Assembly (NCBI RefSeq): GCF_038500265.1
Contig: NZ_CP150637.1
Span: forward strand, 1,141,501 to 1,205,500
Length of the DNA stretch: 64,000 nt
Source: Ignatzschineria larvae DSM 13226
GTDB taxonomy: Bacteria > Pseudomonadota > Gammaproteobacteria > Cardiobacteriales > Wohlfahrtiimonadaceae
Direction: 5' to 3'
Shown here: positions 19,525 through 29,848 of the stretch, one piece after another
How positions within the stretch are numbered: the first letter of the stretch is position 1
Layout: every line of letters starts with the position of its first letter
Made by a program: the position numbers and the translations under genes
Notes under the pieces: model-generated
Seen by the model: only the letters and a program-made list of their open reading frames with translations
Database searches by the model: none
What the model was told of the DNA's origin: nothing

Positions 19525-19769
19525 CTTGCCTTTACCTACGATTTATCCTTATGCTGCTACCGGTAACACTTATTTTATTATTTGATTATCTTATTTCTAT
19601 CTTTACGATGATATAGCATGCTATCACAAGATTGGTATTTAGTTATGTAGCACTTTAAAATCTCAAGGTTAATCTACTATCAATTAAATCTACTACCAAT
19701 TATTATAATAATACCAAAAATATAAATAATAGAATAAACTCATCTTTGTGATGAAAATAAAAATTCGCC

Positions 19770-20012
19770 TTAATAATGCGGCGGGACTTCCTCTTCGATG
19801 CTCCAAGGTTTTTCGTCATTGCTTGGGAGCTCTTTCATCTTATTAATGAGTTGTTGAGAGATGCGCACTAATCGGTCGATGGTCTCTTGTTGGGCGATAA
19901 CGGTTTCATTTAAAACTTCAACGGTATATTCATGAAAGGCTTCTCGGCTCTCTAGCTCTGTCACTCGATCGGTGAGCTGCTTGAGGCTTGCGATTAATTC
20001 ATCATGATTCAT
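19770..20012 (-). CDS. slyX: SlyX family protein
   Basis: An 80-residue coiled-coil protein: RVTELESREAFHEYTVEVLNETV (about 16-38), a heptad-rich middle, and the family-typical C-terminal PPHY. It resembles E. coli SlyX in length and ends. The biochemical role is unknown. TAGGAG lies upstream of the ATG. It lies between tRNA-Gly and the defence island, so the island boundary is probably between 19525 and 19769, where no gene was seen. Confidence 0.88.
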   Translation of the reverse strand: MNHDELIASLKQLTDRVTELESREAFHEYTVEVLNETVIAQQETIDRLVRISQQLINKMKELPSNDEKPWSIEEEVPPHY

Positions 20013-20054
20013 AGTGTTCTCCTATTCTCTGTTAAGAGGGAAAATCAAGATAAT

Positions 20055-20084
20055 AAAAAAGCCGAACTTTGAAAGTCCGGCTTT
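20055..20084 (-). terminator. terminator of the first tRNA-Gly
   Basis: On the minus strand AAGCCGGACTTT pairs with AAAGTTCGGCTT, followed by T-rich sequence, 7 bases after the tRNA 3' end. Confidence 0.85.
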
Positions 20085-20090
20085 AAAATT

Positions 20091-20166
<76 letters not shown>

Positions 20167-20521
20167 TTAAGTAAGGAGTGTTATTATATAAAAGTTTTCC
20201 AAAGTGTCAATTATTTCTATTAAATTATATTGTATATTTTATAGTCATTCCCATCACCATCAGCGCGACTCTCTAATAAAAGATCACTTACTCCTGATTC
20301 ATTGAATGATTCTCTGAATAGATAATTGAATTTCTTTAAAATTCATCACTTTTTGATATTTTAGATTTATTTTTACAGTCGGCTCGTTATGATAGTAGAG
20401 ATGAATAGTGGAATAAGAATATTGATTAAGAATATTATCTGTTCACTTCCCTATTCAGCTGTTTCTTTATCTTAGCGGTTTGAGCCGCCTCATAATCAAA
20501 TCAGTAGAGTACTCTAATATT
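20167..20521. other. intergenic region between tRNA-Gly and fhs
   Basis: It should hold the divergent promoters for tRNA-Gly (minus) and fhs (plus). No additional ORF, RNA or repeat was recognised. Confidence 0.4.
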
Positions 20522-22186
20522 ATGACATTGCAAGCTATCGACACCATCGCACAGAGAATCAATATCTCCCCCAAATTCCTCACTCACTATGGCCAATATG
20601 CAGCAAAAGTGAGCCTTCAATGCCTAGAATCCTCTGATCAATTGCAACAAGGTGATTTAATCCTTGTCACCAGTACAACACCGACCCCCCAAGGCGAGGG
20701 TAAAACAGTGACGACGATTGGACTGAGTGAAGCGCTGAACTACAATGGACATCTTGCGATTGCTTGTATTCGTCAACCGAGCCTCGGCCCGATCTTTGGG
20801 CAGAAAGGAGGGGCGGCCGGCGGTGGTCAGGCGGAAGTGGTGCCGATGGAGCAGCTTAATCTCCATCTTACCGGCGATATTCATGCCTTAAGTGCGGCAC
20901 ATAACCTTGCTGCTGCCGCGCTTGATGCAAGGCTCTATCATGAAACACGTTTAGGAGATCTCTATACCGAAAAGAGTGGCTTACCACGCTTGAATATTGA
21001 CCCTGAGCGCATTGTCTGGACACGAGTAGTCGATCATAACGATCGTGCGCTCCGAGAAATTACGGTTGGTAAAATGGGGAAACAGACCGCTTATATTCAC
21101 GAAAATCACTTTGAAATCACAGCGGCTTCTGAATTGATGGCGATTTTGGCATTAAGCCACGATCTTCACGATCTACGCCTGAGAATCGGTAAAGTCGTAT
21201 TAGCGTATGATACAAATGGGAAAGAGATTACCGCAGAAGATTTAGAAGTTGCCGGCGCAATGACAGCGATTTTACAAAAAGCGATTGAACCGACCTTAAT
21301 GCAAACGGTAGAAAATACACCGGTTTTGATCCACGCAGGCCCATTTGCCAATATTGCCCATGGTAATTCTTCTATTATTGCCGACCGAATCGCCCTCACC
21401 CATGCCAATTATGTCGTGACTGAAGCGGGCTTTGCCTCTGATATGGGAATGGAGAAATTCTTCAATATCAAAGCAAGAACCAGCGGTATTTTACCGAAAT
21501 GTATTGTGGTTGTGAGTACAGTGAAGAGCATTAAAGCCAATGCTTTAACAGCGCCAGATGCACCTGAACTTGAGAAATTACAATCGGGTTTAGCCAATTT
21601 AGGTTGGCATATTCAAAATGCAAAGCGCTATCAATTACCGGTAGTCGTCGCGATTAATCAATTTCCTGATGATAGCGAAGCAGAAATGGCAGTGATTCGT
21701 GAATATGCACTCGCTCAAGGGGCTGATGATTGCGAAGTAAGCCGCGCGTTTGCTGAAGGCGGAAAAGGTGCGAGTTTACTTGCCGAAAAAGTTGTTAAAG
21801 CCTGTGAAAAACAGGAGAAAGCGCAATTACTTTATGATGATGGGTTATCGCTCAAAGAGAAGATTGCCAAAGTTGCCGCCACTTATGGTGCGATCGAGAT
21901 TACCTACTCCCCCGAAGCGGAAGCAACACTTCGACAGTTGACCAAAGATGGTTATCATCGCTTCCCGATCTGCATCGCTAAAACACCGCAATCTATTAGC
22001 CATGATCCTAAAGTCAAGAATGTACCAGCCCCTTTTACGCTACCTGTTGAAGGGGTACAACTGGTGAAAGGTGCGGGATTTATCAAAGTATTACTCGGCG
22101 ATATTATGACAATGCCGGGATTAGGTCTGCGCCCTGCTTATCGAAATATTGATATTGATGCAGCGGGGAATATTATCGGATTATAG
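20522..22186 (+). CDS. fhs: formate--tetrahydrofolate ligase
   Basis: A 554-residue enzyme from the ATG at 20522; an upstream in-frame TTG at 20480 would add 14 residues not found in the family. It makes 10-formyl-THF from formate, THF and ATP. Visible motifs: TPTPQGEGKTVTTIGL (P-loop-like ATP site, about residues 54-69), RQPSLGPIFGQKGGAAGGG, GNSSIIADRIAL, and FASDMGMEKFFNIK, all hallmarks of the family. The ribosome binding site is weak. No operon partner: the next gene starts 164 bases downstream. Fhs is patchily distributed in gammaproteobacteria. Confidence 0.96.
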   Translation: MTLQAIDTIAQRINISPKFLTHYGQYAAKVSLQCLESSDQLQQGDLILVTSTTPTPQGEGKTVTTIGLSEALNYNGHLAIACIRQPSLGPIFGQKGGAAGGGQAEVVPMEQLNLHLTGDIHALSAAHNLAAAALDARLYHETRLGDLYTEKSGLPRLNIDPERIVWTRVVDHNDRALREITVGKMGKQTAYIHENHFEITAASELMAILALSHDLHDLRLRIGKVVLAYDTNGKEITAEDLEVAGAMTAILQKAIEPTLMQTVENTPVLIHAGPFANIAHGNSSIIADRIALTHANYVVTEAGFASDMGMEKFFNIKARTSGILPKCIVVVSTVKSIKANALTAPDAPELEKLQSGLANLGWHIQNAKRYQLPVVVAINQFPDDSEAEMAVIREYALAQGADDCEVSRAFAEGGKGASLLAEKVVKACEKQEKAQLLYDDGLSLKEKIAKVAATYGAIEITYSPEAEATLRQLTKDGYHRFPICIAKTPQSISHDPKVKNVPAPFTLPVEGVQLVKGAGFIKVLLGDIMTMPGLGLRPAYRNIDIDAAGNIIGL

Positions 22187-22349
22187 CGCTCCATCTCATA
22201 GATAAATGCACTCTATTAAAACTAAACATATACAAGTTATATGTTTTAAGGTAGAGTATCGGTATATGGCCGATTATTCAATGGATGAGCGATAATCGGC
22301 TACGAGAATATGACCAATTGATAACAACCGATAAGCTACAAGGAGAAGT

Positions 22350-23222
22350 ATGTGCCAATTACTAGGAATGAATTGTAATACGCCAACGGATATTACCTTC
22401 TCATTTGAAGGGTTTCGCCGGCGTGGCGGTGTGACCGATCACCATATTGACGGTTTTGGCATTGCTTTTTTTGAAGGGAAAGGGGTGCGAATTTATCAAG
22501 ATGATACACCTTGTGCCTCTTCTCCTGTAGCTGAGATGATTCAGTCTTACGGCATTAAATCAAAAAATGTGATCGCTCATATTCGTAAAGCCTCTAGTGG
22601 CCAAATTAGTTTAGCCAATACTCACCCTTTTATGCGGGAATTATGGGGAGAATATTGGCTCTTTGCGCATAATGGCCACCTTACTCATTTAGATCAGCTA
22701 TTGACTAAACCTACATTCACTTATAGTTATTATCGTCCGGTAGGCAATACCGATTCAGAGCAGGTATTTTGCTATATTCTCGAACAGCTTCGACAACAAT
22801 TCCCCGAAAAGCCAAGTAAAGAGTGTCTATTTGCCACAATTCAGAAACTAACTGCTCACATTAGTGAATATGGCATCTTTAATTATATTTTAAGTAATGG
22901 GGAATGGATGATTGCCCATGCAACAACCCTACTTCACTATATTATCCGGCAAGCACCCTTTGGTGAGGCGCGTTTAATTGATGATGATATAACGATTGAC
23001 TTTGCGGCAGTCACCACACCGAAAGATCGTGTGGCAGTCATTGCAACACTACCACTCACCGCCAATGAATGTTGGAAGCAGCTCGCTCGAAATGAGTTAT
23101 TGATGTTTGAAGAGGGGATGATTGTCGCCCGTAATTGCCCTGATGAAACCGATGTTATGAGTATTAAAGATGCTTTAGCCCTAGCTGCGGCTGTCGGCGC
23201 TGCGCCGGAGAGCGTTGTATAA
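22350..23222 (+). CDS. yafJ: class II glutamine amidotransferase, YafJ type
   Basis: A 290-residue protein starting MCQLLGMN, so Cys2 becomes the N-terminal catalytic nucleophile after Met removal. RKASSGQISLANTHPF and WLFAHNGHL (about 89-110) and GNTDSEQVF are Ntn-type amidotransferase features. It is a stand-alone glutaminase-type domain with no partner synthase domain; the physiological substrate is not established. AAGGAGAAGT precedes the ATG. Monocistronic context. Confidence 0.9.
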   Translation: MCQLLGMNCNTPTDITFSFEGFRRRGGVTDHHIDGFGIAFFEGKGVRIYQDDTPCASSPVAEMIQSYGIKSKNVIAHIRKASSGQISLANTHPFMRELWGEYWLFAHNGHLTHLDQLLTKPTFTYSYYRPVGNTDSEQVFCYILEQLRQQFPEKPSKECLFATIQKLTAHISEYGIFNYILSNGEWMIAHATTLLHYIIRQAPFGEARLIDDDITIDFAAVTTPKDRVAVIATLPLTANECWKQLARNELLMFEEGMIVARNCPDETDVMSIKDALALAAAVGAAPESVV

Positions 23223-23240
23223 TAATGACGTAATGGTCCA

Positions 23241-23443
23241 TATCGTCATTTCAGTTCAAAATAAGCCCTATTTAAATACCGGCACATCAGTTGATCGAGG
23301 CAAGAAAGCTGTTCTATCCGGCATCTTGCAAGTGCTATTTAGTAAGGTTTTATATTCTTTTTAAAATCCTATATTAGCTGCTTAAAAAAAACTGCTTAAA
23401 AACAACTGTTTAAAAATCATTTTCTTAAACCAAATTTACTGTA
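23241..23443. mobile_element. Correia-like MITE, copy A (expanded)
   Basis: Left end TATcGTcATTTCAGTTCAAAATAAG, right end ...CTTAAACCAAATTTACTgTA. It is 203 bases against 174 for copies C and D. The extra length comes from a tandem triplication of a 14-15 base CTGCTTAAAAA-like unit near 23378-23422. It lies between yafJ and the convergent tRNA-Gly. No coding capacity. Confidence 0.75.
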
Positions 23444-23471
23444 ATACGTTTCGTTTTCATATATTCAAATA

Positions 23472-23506
23472 TAAAAAGAGCCGATCACATCCTGTGATCA
23501 GCCCTT
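23472..23506 (-). terminator. terminator of the second tRNA-Gly
   Basis: On the minus strand GGGCTGATCACA pairs with TGTGATCGGCTC (some G-T pairs), followed by five T. Confidence 0.8.
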
Positions 23507-23512
23507 CAAACT

Positions 23513-23588
<76 letters not shown>

Positions 23589-23885
23589 TTAATTCAGATG
23601 AGCTATTATAAAGATATTTATGTATCTGTCAATACCTATTCACCAACTTTAGAATAATCATCAAACAATAAATCATAATCTCTTGATAAGATTAGGATTT
23701 AAATTTATTATCTCCATCTTCAGTATAAAAAATAGACAGTTTTTATGCGGATTTACAACTCAGTCGCTATAATTTTCTCTTTTCAATTCATTGATGGGCA
23801 TCATAGATTCTAACAGAATCAATCTGTTGGAAGTATTATCCATTGTTTGAAAAATAATCCTACAATTAATAAAAGGAGGTTTATT

Positions 23886-25214
23886 GTGTCACATAGCGAA
23901 GCAGCACCGACGCAGCGCCGTAAATGGAGATTCCCTAATCTTGGGATTCAAATCTTAATTGCTTTAGCTTTAGGCATTATTGCTGGAGCAATTCTTCATG
24001 ATCATGAATCTAAGGAATGGGTGATTGCCAATATCTTCAATCCCGCCGGGCAGATTCTCATTATCATGATCAAAATGATTGTGGTTCCGATTGTGGTATC
24101 GACTTTAACTGTCGGTATCGCAGGGGGAGAGAGTAGTAAAGAACTTGGTAAGATGGGACTTAAGACAATTGTCTATTTCGAAATTATTACCACAATCGCG
24201 ATTCTTGTGGGAATTTTAGCCGCTAATATTTTCCAGCCTGGTGTAGGTGTTAATATCAGTAGTTTAGCGCATACGGATATCAGTAGTTATAATGAGACAA
24301 TCAATGAGATTACCCATAGTAGCAGTAGCCCATTTGTAACTACCCTACTCTCGATTTTCCCAAGTAATATCTTTGCCGCGATGGCAGATAATCATAGTAT
24401 GCTTTCGATTATCTTCTTCTCGGTTCTTTTTGGTTTAGGATTAGGATCATTACCAACAGAGCAGAAAACACCCGTGATTCAAGTTTTGAAAGGTGTTTCA
24501 GGCGCGATGTTTAAAGTGACCAATATGATTATGCGTTATGCGCCCATCGGTGTATTTGCCTTAATTGCAACCACCGTTGCCAACTTTGGTTTTGAATCGC
24601 TTTACCCGCTTCTTAAATTAGTATTACTGGTCTACGGCACGATTATCTTCTTTGCAATTGTAGTACTCGGGTTTGTGGCTTACATTTGTGGCATTAATAT
24701 CTTCACGTTACTACGTATATTGAAAGATGAGTTGATCCTTGCCTATACAACTGCAAGCTCTGAAACGGTGCTTCCTAGAATCATGGAAAAGATGGAGCTT
24801 TATGGCGCACCGGCTAAGGTCACCGGATTTGTGATTCCTATCGGTTACTCATTTAACTTAGATGGTTCAACACTCTATCAGAGTATCGCAGCGATCTTCC
24901 TCGCCCAAATTACCGGCGTTGATCTCTCGATTATGGATCAGATTATCTTAGTCGTAACCTTGATGCTTACTTCAAAAGGGATTGCCGGCGTACCGGGTGT
25001 TTCCATTGTGGTACTGCTTGCAACTATTGGTACAGTAGGTATTCCACTTGAGAGTGTGGCTTATATTATCGGAATTGACCGTATTTTAGATATGGCAAGA
25101 ACAGCCCTCAATGTGGTCGGCAATGCCCTTGCGGCACTTGTGATTGCAAAATGGGAAGGCTGTTTCGATCAGATGAAAGCGCAAAGCTACTTCGATAATT
25201 ACAAAAATATCTAA
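23886..25214 (+). CDS. dicarboxylate/amino-acid:cation symporter (DAACS, GltP-like)
   Basis: A 442-residue integral membrane protein. The start chosen is GTG at 23886 because a perfect AAGGAGGT (23873-23880) sits 5 bases upstream; the in-frame TTG at 23847 has no ribosome site. Family signatures: IKMIVVPIVVSTLTVGIA, the TTASSETVLPRIMEKM serine-rich hairpin (HP1), GYSFNLDGSTLYQSIAAIFLAQ (TM7, NMDGT-like motif as NLDGS), and TSKGIAGVPG (HP2). It takes up glutamate/aspartate or C4-dicarboxylates with H+ or Na+. The specificity is not decided. Confidence 0.92.
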   Translation: MSHSEAAPTQRRKWRFPNLGIQILIALALGIIAGAILHDHESKEWVIANIFNPAGQILIIMIKMIVVPIVVSTLTVGIAGGESSKELGKMGLKTIVYFEIITTIAILVGILAANIFQPGVGVNISSLAHTDISSYNETINEITHSSSSPFVTTLLSIFPSNIFAAMADNHSMLSIIFFSVLFGLGLGSLPTEQKTPVIQVLKGVSGAMFKVTNMIMRYAPIGVFALIATTVANFGFESLYPLLKLVLLVYGTIIFFAIVVLGFVAYICGINIFTLLRILKDELILAYTTASSETVLPRIMEKMELYGAPAKVTGFVIPIGYSFNLDGSTLYQSIAAIFLAQITGVDLSIMDQIILVVTLMLTSKGIAGVPGVSIVVLLATIGTVGIPLESVAYIIGIDRILDMARTALNVVGNALAALVIAKWEGCFDQMKAQSYFDNYKNI

Positions 25215-25277
25215 TGATCATTCACAAGCTTTAAAAAGTTCTAAAAAGCTTCTAAATTCATCATTAAGAAAGTCGAT

Positions 25278-25313
25278 AAAGCGTCAATACATATAACGGT
25301 ATTGACGCTTTTT
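25278..25313 (+). terminator. terminator between the symporter gene and hrpA
   Basis: AAAGCGTCAATAC pairs with GTATTGACGCTTT (13 bp, 8-base loop) and ends in TTTTT on the plus strand. It lies between convergent genes, immediately before the hrpA stop, and may serve both. Confidence 0.85.
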
Positions 25314-25316
25314 AGT

Positions 25317-28300
25317 TTAGTGATAACTACTATTTTTCATCATCAGATCGATCTCTTCCCACGTTTTATCCAAGCGTTTTTCTGAGACTGTTATAATCGT
25401 CTTCATAGGCTGAGCAAAGAAAGAAACGGCTTGCTCTTCAATCATCCAACGATACTCTTCTAATATTGCAGGGAGCTCTTCTCGCTTCGCAAAAAAGGCT
25501 TTTGCTGCTTCATATTGCGCTAAATGGCGCTGGATGATCTTCGATTGTGCTTGATCCCTTGTCATATTTTGTGGAAATCGCTCAATACGTAATACTAAAG
25601 CCTCTAAGAAACGAGGAATCTCGTTACGCCATACTTTCGGGGTTTCACTAATGAAATTGGCATAAATAAGGCGATCAAGCGCTTTTTGTACCTCTTTTTC
25701 AATGAGCGCTCGATTCATGGGATGTAGCTGATTGAGTTGATCTCGTACTGCTTTTACTTTTTCAAAAATAGTGACAATGAGTGCACTCAATTGAGTGGCA
25801 TCCGCCACAATCTCTTTGCGCATTGTGGTCACAATGGCTTCAAAGTGTGCGGCATCTCTCGGTAATGTTTGCGATGAGAGGGAATCTCGAATAATCGCTC
25901 GCATGAGATCTTCTTGTAGCAACGTCTCATTCCCTACTTGTCGGAACATCAACACTAATTTTCCAAATTGTGGCCACTGCTTTCGTAGATATTTCACCTG
26001 TTCGTGAAGCGCTTTGAGCACCAATTGTGTTAATGCTTCCAAATGCTTCGTTTCTGCAACAAATGGGCGATCAAAAAGCTGTTTCTCTAATCGGATCGGT
26101 TGCCCATCAATCACTCGAAGCGCAGGATATCCGGTTAATTCAATGCCATTTCGGACAAAACGTTCCTCTCTCGGTAACTGCCAATTTTCTAGTGTTAATG
26201 TTGTCTGTACCGACTGAGTTGAATTCTTTTTCGCGCCTCTATCTTGCTCGCCGTGTAGAGCCGCAGCACGATTAGGGTTTTGAATGTTGTCAATCTCACC
26301 TTGACGGCTATTTCCCCCTCTCTTCCGCTTGCCTTGTGCTTCCCCTTTCTCCCAAGCATCTGCCAATTTTTTAAAGGCATTTTCCGCTTTTCCTCGTAAT
26401 TTTTCAGTTAAAAGCGGGAGATCACGCCCTTCGGCAATGGTTTTTCCACCGGTATCAATCACCCGAATATTCATTCGAAGATGGCGATCAAGCGCCGTTT
26501 CATCAAAAAAATGGGGTTCAATTTGAATGCCGGAACGACGAGTCAGATATTCGGCAATTTGAAAATAGAGATTCCCTTCTCCAAATTCAAATGTCTGTAA
26601 CATCGCCGCCACAACATCCGGCAATGGCACAAAATGTTTACGAAGTGATCTTGGTAAAGTACGGATAATCTCTGTCACTTTCTCTTTTAATAATCCCGGC
26701 ACAAGCCAATCTAATCGTGTTTTATTGAGTAGATTGAGCGCTGCTAAAGGCACAAGTAATGTCATTCCGTCGTGTTCAGAAGCAGGATCAAAGAGATAGA
26801 TTGCATTTAATTTCAATTGACCAAAATGAATCACTGCCGGGAAATCTTCTAGATTGAGCCGCTCATCATTTTCTAAAATATCGGCTTCCGTAAAGATTAA
26901 GGAATCGTTATTCTTCCGATTTTTACACCATTTTTCGAGGGACGCCACAGAGTAGATATCTTGAGGAATCCGATTGTTATACCACTCAAAGAGCTTCCAC
27001 TCTTCGATCAAAATATCCCGGCGACGTGTCTTCTCCTCCATTTCAGCGACTTTTTCAATCGTCTTTTGATTCATTCGATAGAAGTGCGCTCGAGTATTGA
27101 TCTCACCCTCCACTAATCCTTCTCGAATAAGAAGCTCTCGGGAAATTTCCGGTTTAATCTTACCGAATGAGACCACACGATTTTTGATAATCGCAAGATT
27201 AAAGAGGCGAACCGTTTCGTGTGCCGCTGCTTGCCCTTGTTGTTTGCTCCAATGAGGCTCGGTATACTCTTTTTTAAGTAGATGTGCGCCTAATCGCTCA
27301 ATCCATTCTGGCTGAATCAATGCATTAACACGAGCATAAATTTGACTTGTTTCGACAATTTCAAGGGACATCAACCATTTTGGTGGCTTTTTAAAGAGTG
27401 CAGATCCCGGGAAAATACGATATTTCCGACCATTAGCCCCGCTATATAGTTTATCTTCCCCAAGCTCCCCAATTTGATCTAAAATCCCAACTAATATGGC
27501 TTGATGAATCTTCTCTTCATTAAATTTCGGAAAACAATATTCTCCCTCTTTTACGCCACTTGGTTGATTATTCGGATCATTTTCTGGGAATGGATTGAGA
27601 TGAAATTGGATCTTTTTCATCACGCTCTTGAGTTGCTGATAGAGATCGTACCATTCCCGCATCCGCATAAAATTAAGAAAATGTGCTCGGCACACTTTGC
27701 GCATCTGATTTTGACTCTCTTTTTTCGCCTTTGTCTGATACCAAGCCCATAAATTGAGCAGCGAAATATAATCAGAATGAGGCGCTTTAAAGAGACGATG
27801 TTTCTCATCTGATTGTTGCTGGAACTCAAGCGGGCGCTCCCTAGGATCTTGAATCGAAAGGCCGGCAACTAATACTAATAATTCGTGCCCTACACCTTCA
27901 TTTCCCCCTTGAATCAGCATCGCGCCAAATTTAGGATCAATTGGAATTTTTGCTAATGTTTTTCCAAGCGGTGTGAGTGAGCCATTATCTCGAACCGCTT
28001 TCAACTCTTTAAGCGTCTGAAACCCTTCTTTAATTTGTCGGGAATCAGGCATCTCAATAAAGGGAAACGCTTCCGGATTTCCCAAACGAAGATGCCCCAT
28101 CTGCAAAATCACCGAGGCTAGATGTGTCCGCAAAATTTCAGGATCTAAGAATTCTGGCCGACTCGCAAAATCCTCCTCACTATAGAGGCGAATCGCAATC
28201 CCCTCGGCAACACGACCACAACGACCTGAACGTTGATTGGCCGAGGCTTGTGAAATGGGCTCTACCAATAAACTCTGTAATCGAGTACGAGGATTATAGC

Positions 28301-29417
28301 GGCTGACCCTTGCAACGCCACTATCAATAACATAGCGGATACGCGGCACAGTAATCGAAGTTTCAGCCACATTAGTGGCTAAAACAATGCGTTTTCGTCC
28401 ACTTGGCGAGAAAATCTTCTGTTGCTCTGCCTGACTTAAACGGGAAAAGAGCGGTAAAACATCATAATCGTGAAAGGCTTTACGTAGCAGATCTGCGGTT
28501 TCTAAAATCTCCCGCTCTCCTGGTAGAAAGACTAAAATATCGCCGGGCTTTTCAGCTTGTAATTCTTGAACCGCTTGAACAATCCCCTCTTCTATCTCAA
28601 TGGGATCATTATCATCTTCTTCGCCAAAATGAAGATCTCGATAACGAATCTCCACCGGGAATGTTCTCCCTGAGACTTCGATAATAGGCGCTTTTTCAGC
28701 CCCACCAAAATAGTGAGAAAATCGTTCAGGATCGATAGTTGCCGAAGTGATAATGAGCTTGAGATCAGGTCGGCGCGGCAAAATATTTTTTAAAATACCT
28801 AAGAGAAAATCGATATTAAGGCTTCGCTCGTGCGCTTCATCGATAATGATCACTTCATACTGATTTAGAAAACGATCGTGCGTCAGCTCTGTGAGTAAAA
28901 TTCCGTCTGTCATTAACTTTAAGACGGTTTTATCATCGGTCTTATCATTAAATCGCATTTTATAACCGACAAAATCCCCCAAAGGACGCTGCAACTCCTC
29001 GGCAATTCTCTCTGCTACCGAGTGCGCAGCTAGACGGCGGGGCTGAGTATGGCCAATGAGTCCTCGTGCACCAAGTCCCATCTCTAAGCAGAATTTGGCT
29101 AATTGGGTCGTTTTACCCGAACCTGTTTCCCCGCAAACAATGACCACTTGATGAGATTGAAGCGCCGCGATAATCTGCGGCCGTGCTTGATAGATTGGCA
29201 ATTCTGTCTGATAATTAAGCGCCGGAAATGAAGCCTTAATCTGATCTGTTTTACTCACAGAGTCAACAATCCGCGCTTTTAATGCCGTAATATCCTGCCC
29301 TTCAATCTGATCTTGACGCTTTAAATCCCGCAATGCTCGACGCAATGAATAACTATCTCGCGTTTGGGCAAAAGGTAGTAAAGCTTCTAATTGGGCAATC
29401 TCTTTTCTAATATCCAT
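25317..29417 (-). CDS. hrpA: ATP-dependent RNA helicase HrpA (DEAH box)
   Basis: A 1366-residue protein, of the size expected for HrpA. Motifs: Walker A GETGSGKT (96-103), Ia TQPRRLA, DEAHERS (193-199), SAT, and QRSGRCGR (motif VI), then the HA2/OB-fold region and the long HrpA C-terminal domain (DUF3418). It acts in mRNA processing and rescue of stalled ribosomes in enterobacteria. A slightly basic insert (GKRKRGG region) lies near residue 1016-1023. Monocistronic, with the terminator region shared with the convergent symporter gene. Confidence 0.95.
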   Translation of the reverse strand: MDIRKEIAQLEALLPFAQTRDSYSLRRALRDLKRQDQIEGQDITALKARIVDSVSKTDQIKASFPALNYQTELPIYQARPQIIAALQSHQVVIVCGETGSGKTTQLAKFCLEMGLGARGLIGHTQPRRLAAHSVAERIAEELQRPLGDFVGYKMRFNDKTDDKTVLKLMTDGILLTELTHDRFLNQYEVIIIDEAHERSLNIDFLLGILKNILPRRPDLKLIITSATIDPERFSHYFGGAEKAPIIEVSGRTFPVEIRYRDLHFGEEDDNDPIEIEEGIVQAVQELQAEKPGDILVFLPGEREILETADLLRKAFHDYDVLPLFSRLSQAEQQKIFSPSGRKRIVLATNVAETSITVPRIRYVIDSGVARVSRYNPRTRLQSLLVEPISQASANQRSGRCGRVAEGIAIRLYSEEDFASRPEFLDPEILRTHLASVILQMGHLRLGNPEAFPFIEMPDSRQIKEGFQTLKELKAVRDNGSLTPLGKTLAKIPIDPKFGAMLIQGGNEGVGHELLVLVAGLSIQDPRERPLEFQQQSDEKHRLFKAPHSDYISLLNLWAWYQTKAKKESQNQMRKVCRAHFLNFMRMREWYDLYQQLKSVMKKIQFHLNPFPENDPNNQPSGVKEGEYCFPKFNEEKIHQAILVGILDQIGELGEDKLYSGANGRKYRIFPGSALFKKPPKWLMSLEIVETSQIYARVNALIQPEWIERLGAHLLKKEYTEPHWSKQQGQAAAHETVRLFNLAIIKNRVVSFGKIKPEISRELLIREGLVEGEINTRAHFYRMNQKTIEKVAEMEEKTRRRDILIEEWKLFEWYNNRIPQDIYSVASLEKWCKNRKNNDSLIFTEADILENDERLNLEDFPAVIHFGQLKLNAIYLFDPASEHDGMTLLVPLAALNLLNKTRLDWLVPGLLKEKVTEIIRTLPRSLRKHFVPLPDVVAAMLQTFEFGEGNLYFQIAEYLTRRSGIQIEPHFFDETALDRHLRMNIRVIDTGGKTIAEGRDLPLLTEKLRGKAENAFKKLADAWEKGEAQGKRKRGGNSRQGEIDNIQNPNRAAALHGEQDRGAKKNSTQSVQTTLTLENWQLPREERFVRNGIELTGYPALRVIDGQPIRLEKQLFDRPFVAETKHLEALTQLVLKALHEQVKYLRKQWPQFGKLVLMFRQVGNETLLQEDLMRAIIRDSLSSQTLPRDAAHFEAIVTTMRKEIVADATQLSALIVTIFEKVKAVRDQLNQLHPMNRALIEKEVQKALDRLIYANFISETPKVWRNEIPRFLEALVLRIERFPQNMTRDQAQSKIIQRHLAQYEAAKAFFAKREELPAILEEYRWMIEEQAVSFFAQPMKTIITVSEKRLDKTWEEIDLMMKNSSYH

Positions 29418-29610
29418 TCTATCTCTTATTAATACGCAAAAATGCTATTTTCAAGGTTAGGCAATCTGTTACAAACCTCTCATTCTATCAGTATTCCTAT
29501 AAGAGATAAAATTCAAAGATTTTAAGAATATCTACTTAAAAATATCTACTTTTCCGTTTGTGTTCCCTCTCTTTTTATAATTATATTTTTCAGATTTAGA
29601 GAGATTATGG

Positions 29611-29655
29611 GGTTGTTAAAATAGAGACTTTAAACCCACATTTGTAGTCATTATT
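29611..29655. repeat. short interspersed repeat, copy 1 (AAACCCACRTTTGTAGTCATT core)
   Basis: Shares a ~25-base near-identical core plus weaker flanking similarity (ATGGGG...) with 32861-32912. Both copies lie just upstream (18-38 bases) of a MITE copy in the same orientation. Confidence 0.6.
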
Positions 29656-29692
29656 AAATAGAGATTACATCCTAGCGTTTACTATCGGTTAA

Positions 29693-29763
29693 TATAGTAA
29701 GATTGATTCAAAATAAGCGTTATTTAAATGCCGATGCGTTGATTGTAAGAAGCAAGGAAGCCC
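29693..29763. mobile_element. Correia-like MITE, copy B (truncated)
   Basis: Retains the left end TATAGTAAGATTGATTCAAA and about 70 bases of body as far as GCAAGGAAG. After that the sequence is unrelated, and no right end is found. Confidence 0.65.
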
Positions 29764-29848
29764 CAAAGGACTTCCCTACGATAATAAAAATGATTAGCTT
29801 AGATCACTAAAAATAGCTAAAAACACTATTGGGAAGTTATGCGGACAA

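Larger units (their letters stand above)
29418..29848. other. intergenic region with a duplicated motif and a truncated MITE
   Basis: About 430 bases between the hrpA start and the oxidase stop. It holds a ~45-base repeat (29611-29655, second copy at 32861-32912) and a truncated MITE copy (29693-29763). A tandem ATATCTACTTAAAA-type duplication is at about 29526-29552. No gene seen. Confidence 0.5.
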
